In this document: piece by piece, positions 59,661-64,000 of the stretch
Layout of the letters: every line of letters begins with the position of its first letter
Numbering within the stretch: the stretch's first letter is position 1
From: Dermanyssus gallinae
Lineage: Eukaryota; Arthropoda; Arachnida; Mesostigmata; Dermanyssidae
Length of the DNA: 64,000 bases
Assembly: GCA_003439945.1 (NCBI GenBank)
Contig: QVRM01005925.1
Location: forward strand, 797,001-861,000
Direction of reading: 5' to 3'
The notes under the pieces: generated by a model
Seen by the model: the letters and a program-made list of their open reading frames with translations, nothing else
The model's database searches: none
Told to the model about the DNA's origin: nothing
Made by a program: the position numbers and the translations under genes

Positions 59661-60679
59661 TGTATGTAAACAGTGCAATTGGTATTAATACAACAATATA
59701 GCTCAGAGACAGCATGACAATTTGTAGAGTTCCGTGTGTAAACAAAGTCGACGGTCTTTATTTAAATACATTTGTAATAATACTGCGGCCTTCCCTTGCT
59801 GCTAATATTTACCTCTGTTAGTTTAATTAAGTCATCGACATAGGATTAATAATTACTAAAAGCGCGTAATTTATGTCTCCAATAACACTTTTAAAACATA
59901 ACGGAAAAGATCCTAATTTACCACAGGAAGCGTGTTTTGTAGTCCAACACTGATTTTCGGATCATTCTTAGGATCCCATTTACTTTAAATTAAGAACTCT
60001 AATCTTTCCACTTTTTTTGCATGTGTCCAAAATTTACATTAGTTTTTCAACTTGAAACATCTAGCTTGTAATGTTCGCCATCGACTGAATTCCATATTTT
60101 CGGAATTCCATATTCCACGAAAATCGAAAACATTATTATGCACTACGTTTTTTTTAAAAACAGAGGTGCACAAAAGTACATCCTTAATTGCTTAAAAACC
60201 TAGATTCAAATAATACAATATGAGAAATTACAGTCATCAGCTAAACACAGGCTAAATTTAGCGCAAATGGGTAGCGGCGTTTATTGTTTGAGGTTCGGTC
60301 AAAGACGAATAGAAGTGCAACAATTCTGCATCAAGTTCTGTGTTAAACACTAAACCATGTGTTCTAAATTTGTGGAAACTGCTGTGACTAAACAGTGTTT
60401 CGAAACGTTGTGTATACGTGGTACCGTCGACTTTGCGATGAATGTGAAGGGACTGAAGATGACCCCTGTTGGGGAAAGTCTTTGACGTCAATAACAGAAG
60501 AAAACGTTGAAAACGTTTACAATATCGTACTTAACAATCGCCGAATTACTATCAGGGGATAGCTGAGGAATTAGATGCCTCTTGTGAATTAGATGTAGCG
60601 GTATTGTCTGTCTATTTTGTGCTCCAGAAGACTGGCGGCAAAGAGTGTTCCAAAAGTATTGATTTTTTAGCAAATAAAC

Positions 60680-61240
60680 GTCCGTCGCGAAATCTCCGAA
60701 TTAAAGCTTCAAACATTGGCAGAGGACGCTAAGTGTATTCAGAGAGTGATTATACAAAACGAATCATGGGTATTTTGTTACGACGTCGAGACCAAAGCAA
60801 ATCTAACATCAAAGTTCCCTTAACTGTTTTTTTCTACTACAAGGAAATAGTTCTGTGCAAATTTTTCGCCACCTTGTTGTACAGTCAATAAAGAATACTA
60901 CTGCGAAATTTTAAAAAGATTGCGCAAGCTCGTCCAAAACAAGAAGCCTGAACTTTGGACAAACAACTCTTGAATTCTCCATCATGATAACGCACCGCCG
61001 CACACATCGTTATTGATTTCACATTATTTGACAAAAAATCAATATAAAAAAATAAAGAGACAACGTTTCGATTCTATACAGACAGCCGACGAAGGCAACG
61101 AACATTTTGAAAGCGCAGCTCAACTTGGTTGCAAAAGACGCGTTTAAAAAGTTTTGAAAGTGGGCGGGAGCTTTGGAAGCACTTACAAATTTTAAATACA
61201 TATTTTTTTCTTTATAACTATGTATCAACACATTTCAATC
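60680..61240 (+). pseudogene. mariner transposase fragment, family 2, in the receptor intron
   Basis: The plus strand encodes LAEDAKCIQRVIIQNESWVF, where the first catalytic Asp of the usual DESW is Asn. Then come YDVETKANL, NKEYYCEILKRLRKLVQNKK, ELWTNNS and ILHHDNAPPHTSLLIS (second Asp present). A stop falls between TNNS and ILHHDN. The remaining C-terminal part is short and shifted (RQRFDS onward), and the third catalytic box is missing. It belongs to the family at 29.1-29.5 kb, which carries the same NNSWILxHDNAP phrase. Confidence 0.78.
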
Positions 61241-61249
61241 CGCCCTCAT

Positions 61250-62150
61250 TTATATGTGTGAAACGCTGAATGACAAACAACACGGTTTCTGCATTTATGC
61301 GTTAACATTGTTAGCACGTATAATTTTTCTGAAAAAATGGAAAAACAATCGACCGACCCTGGCGATCACTAAACGCCATGCTTGTCGATCTCAAGGCTAC
61401 ATTTAATGATGGCACTCAGTGCATTGTGATGCATAAATTGGCAGAATTGAGTGTATTCGTGAACGTACGGGGACTTTAAAAGAACACCCTACACAATAAG
61501 TAAAGTATTCTTTATAATGGTCTCGCATTCAAAGTCCCTTCCTTTTTGTAGAGCTTATTCTCTACGCCAGCGGTCTCGTGATGTACAGTAGTGGCAAGTT
61601 TTACTTACACCAGGTGCTCCCTACACTATACAACTACGTTGCAGAGATTCAGAATAATAGAAACAAACACAATCGATAATTATTTGAACGTGAGGAAATC
61701 CTGCTACTCGTCTCCGCATGATGGAGAGAGCTGCTCAAACTGGTTAACTTCCCACGGTAACACCAATCGGGAAGTTGTTCACATATCAAAGAATGCCTCG
61801 CAAACACATCGAAGAATGAACCCGAAAGCAGAAATAGTTTCAGCATCCCAGGAAGAAATCCCACGACGCTTTAAATAGACGCAATTGCAGTTGCTGGTTT
61901 GTCCTGAAAATCGCACCAACGGCGGCGTACCGAATTCCGATTGTCTCGAAGAAACTGAGTTGATGTGCAAGAGATGTCTGCTCTCGACAAAGTGAAGCCG
62001 TTCTTCATCTGGAAGCCGAAGTACTGGAGCTGCAACATAACAACACAAAACAGTATGGCATGTTTGGTATATTAAGGGCGGCAAGCTGGCTCGTTGGCAG
62101 CCGGGCGCGAGGAAAATCAAGGGGGGGGGTGTGAGGCGAGTGCGATGCAA
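61250..62150. other. Receptor intron, middle part
   Basis: No recognisable feature apart from short anonymous frames on both strands at 61,591-62,171. Confidence 0.45.
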
Positions 62151-62151
62151 A

Positions 62152-62260
62152 AATTCGGTAATTAGACGCAACGCCGGTGGTAATTAGCGCACGGAGTATA
62201 TCTGCCGGCGGTACTAATAAGTGCCGAGTCCGTATAGCTGCCGGCGCTGGGCTGGGATTT
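62152..62260 (+). repeat. Dispersed duplication C1
   Basis: Shares CGCAACGCCGG, GGTAATTAGCGC, CTAATAAGTG and GCTGCCGGC, in the same order, with 63,080-63,170. The copies are diverged but clearly related. No coding frame. Confidence 0.7.
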
Positions 62261-62520
62261 ACGATAGAATCGATTGGTCGTCGCGCGTGTTAAAGATAGC
62301 GCAAAGCTAGCCACGTTGCGGTTGAGCTGGTTGTGGTCGGATGTGTGAGTGAGTTGTTAGAACGACGCGGGGGGTGATTGTTTGCTCAACAAAGGAAGAC
62401 TTACGCTCATAGAATCTGATGTTGTCTTGAGCAGAGCAACAGCAGTTGCAGCAGCAGCAATAACGACAACACGCTCAAGGACAACACCGACACCCGCGGT
62501 AGAGGGCAACTCAAACACAG

Positions 62521-62650
62521 CAGCAGAAGCAGTAGGACAGATTTCACACGTAGAAATAGCTGGGCACACTCGAAGCGAGACTCAGACAAAGCGTTAGTTG
62601 TACTAATTGTAGTGGGAGTTGACGTAAGAATCGTAGAAGAAAGAGAGAGA
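62521..62650 (+). repeat. Direct duplication D1 (~130 bp)
   Basis: Matches 62,712-62,842 at a constant offset of 191 bp (for example ACACGTAGAAATAGCTGG and GAGACTCAGACAAAGC in both). Ends in AGAAAGAGAGAG. Confidence 0.88.
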
Positions 62651-62711
62651 AAGACACACACGCAGGGAGAGAAAGATCAAACCCATACGTAGGAACTCAC
62701 AACAGCAGCAA

Positions 62712-62842
62712 CAGTTGTAGCCATAGGACAGAATCCACACGTAGAAATAGCTGGACACACTCGTAACGAGACTCAGACAAAGCATTAGTTGTACTAATCG
62801 TAGTGGGAGTTGCAGCAGAAGCCGTAGAGGAAAGAGAGAGGG
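62712..62842 (+). repeat. Direct duplication D2 (~130 bp)
   Basis: Second copy of D1, same orientation, with roughly one substitution in ten bases. Confidence 0.88.
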
Positions 62843-63079
62843 AGGTGAAAACCGTACGCAGCTGCCCCGGAATGCGGGTGGCAGAGGCGGCGTTGAGATG
62901 CGGCCGCCCGCCCGCCCGGGCGGCCGCCACGTGGCTCTGCGCGAGCTGATTTGTTCGTTCATCGTTCGTTGCCGCTCAACGAACAGCGAACAGGCGCGAA
63001 GGCCAGCAACAAATGGGATTGTCTTCGCTTGGGGCTTTCTGGATCCCCCTTAATCGAATGAATGTCGAAAAGTCGGTAG

Positions 63080-63170
63080 GACGCAACGCCGGTAATTAGC
63101 GCCGATGCGTTGTCATCATCTGCCTGTGCGAGCTAATAAGTGTGAGTTCGTAGGGCTGCCGGCAGTACTT
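63080..63170 (+). repeat. Dispersed duplication C2
   Basis: Second copy of C1, in the same orientation; the C copies flank the D pair, giving the order C1-D1-D2-C2. Confidence 0.7.
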
Positions 63171-63392
63171 CTACTACGAGCTTACCGTCCGTACGATAGG
63201 TGGGGATCAATTGATTGGTTGCTCTCTCGTTGCACGTGTCGATGACGGCGCTATCCGCTATATCCGCTTCGGGTGTGTGTGTGTGTATGTAGTTGGTTCA
63301 GGTGGAGGACAGTTAAAAAGCCGGCCAATTGCTGCATTGTTGTTCAACAACGTCTCTTTAAGCAGGCCCCTAATGAGCGCTATATGTATGTA

Positions 63393-64000
63393 TTAGGGCT
63401 ACAAAAAAAGTCTTTTCGGTTTTGGCGCTATAAAGAAAACACATATATAGGAGACACGGGAAGTCGTATTTATTGATTCATATATTCTCCGCCGAAAGAT
63501 ACAACCTCTGCCCAACGATTTACAAGGTTTTCGATCCCTAAATAATCTTACAAATTTCCAAAAAAATCCAAAATATTCTTCCAGTCCAGAACGCACTGTT
63601 ATAGATAGAAGTGCATTTTTTACCGCTTAAAAAATTCGCATCGATCTGAATAGGTGGTAATCAGATGGTGCTAAGTCGGGGGAATACCGAGGATGTTCCA
63701 AAAGTTCCCATTTTAGCTAGGAAATTTTCGAAAGGGTCTCCTTACTCACGTGGGGCCTTGCGTTGTCTTGGTTGTTGACAGTACACGGCCGTATTTATCG
63801 TCTGGTTACGCGGTAAAAGTGCATAGTGCACTATTTCGCCCACATTTCACCAAATACACAATAAAACCTTGTTTTTTTTCCTTTCGGAACTTCTCTAACC
63901 ACTGTTGGCACATTCTGTCTGGACAACAGGCATCTCCAAACGAGTTTAACAACTTTTTGTGAGCCTGTGTTGCACTCAGTCCATTTTTAAACTCGGCGGG
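63393..64000 (-). mobile_element. mariner transposon remnant, family 3 (runs off the window)
   Basis: The left end, TTAGGGCTACAAAAAAAGTC preceded by TA, looks like a mariner terminal repeat. On the minus strand, from the window edge inward, it encodes FKNGLSATQAHKKLLNSFGD (N-terminal helix-turn-helix), NQTINTAVYCQQ, then EHPRYSPDLAPSDYHLFRSM (third catalytic Asp) and NRWAEVVSFGGEYMNQ (C-terminus). The middle with the first two catalytic Asp is mostly deleted and frames are broken. It resembles the mauritiana-type mariners more than the other two families here. Confidence 0.8.

Larger units (their letters stand above)
58809..60660 (+). other. Receptor intron, first part
   Basis: No coding sequence recognised. 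Contains a MITE-like fragment near 59,535 and a (TA)n run at 59,609-59,657. A short inverted sequence near 58,845-58,885 (TTTTTAATTCTAGA type) flanks the intron start. Confidence 0.55.

Overview
The window reads as nuclear DNA of an animal, most probably an arthropod. The evidence is an intron-bearing neuropeptide GPCR exon, many arthropod-type transposons (mariner/Tc1 and several non-LTR retrotransposon lineages), a tRNA-derived SINE, and abundant (TA)n and trinucleotide microsatellites. An arachnid or mite is my guess, not something the sequence proves. There are no operons, bacterial genes, CRISPR arrays or rRNA genes. Most open reading frames here are chance or low-complexity products.

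Layout. 1-6.4 kb: a 51-bp duplication, a foldback/MITE element directly abutting a broken mariner, a (TA)n array, then a 120-bp direct repeat and a perfect hairpin. 6.4-10 kb: an R1-like LINE, minus strand, split by an intact 754-codon CR1/jockey-type LINE with a clean junction. 10.2-12 kb: a LINE 3' end with a Cys/His motif and a second, decayed CR1-type RT. 13.2-14.9 kb: a Tc1-type element with 200-bp IR/DR inverted repeats and a broken DD34E transposase. 17 kb: a tRNA-derived SINE head. 18-24 kb: microsatellites, a possible RT relic and a tRNA-sized fold. 26-30 kb: a REL-type LINE tail and mariner fragments. 36.3-37.9 kb: a 5'-inverted ('twin-primed') LINE with 13-bp target duplications. 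38.4-41.7 kb: a 144-bp palindrome and a CR1 relic interrupted by REL-type LINE material. 45-46.7 kb: a second copy of the first mariner and a 44-bp tandem repeat. 49.9-50.3 kb: a 14-unit, 23-bp tandem array made of the SINE B-box region. 51-58 kb: very long (TA)n arrays, then triplet-repeat-rich DNA leading into the only host gene.

The host gene. At 58,245-58,802 (+) lies the first coding exon of a somatostatin/allatostatin-C-type receptor: N-terminus, TM1, TM2 and the TM3 cysteine, ending at a canonical splice donor. Everything after it to the window end would be its first intron, containing two more mariner fragments and two diverged duplications.

How things fit together. This is a repeat-dominated flank and intron of one neuropeptide receptor gene. 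Transposons have inserted into one another repeatedly, often next to (TA)n. I found no exotic new system. The best leads are the twin-primed LINE, the nested LINE insertions with readable junctions, the B-box tandem array and the IR/DR Tc1 element.
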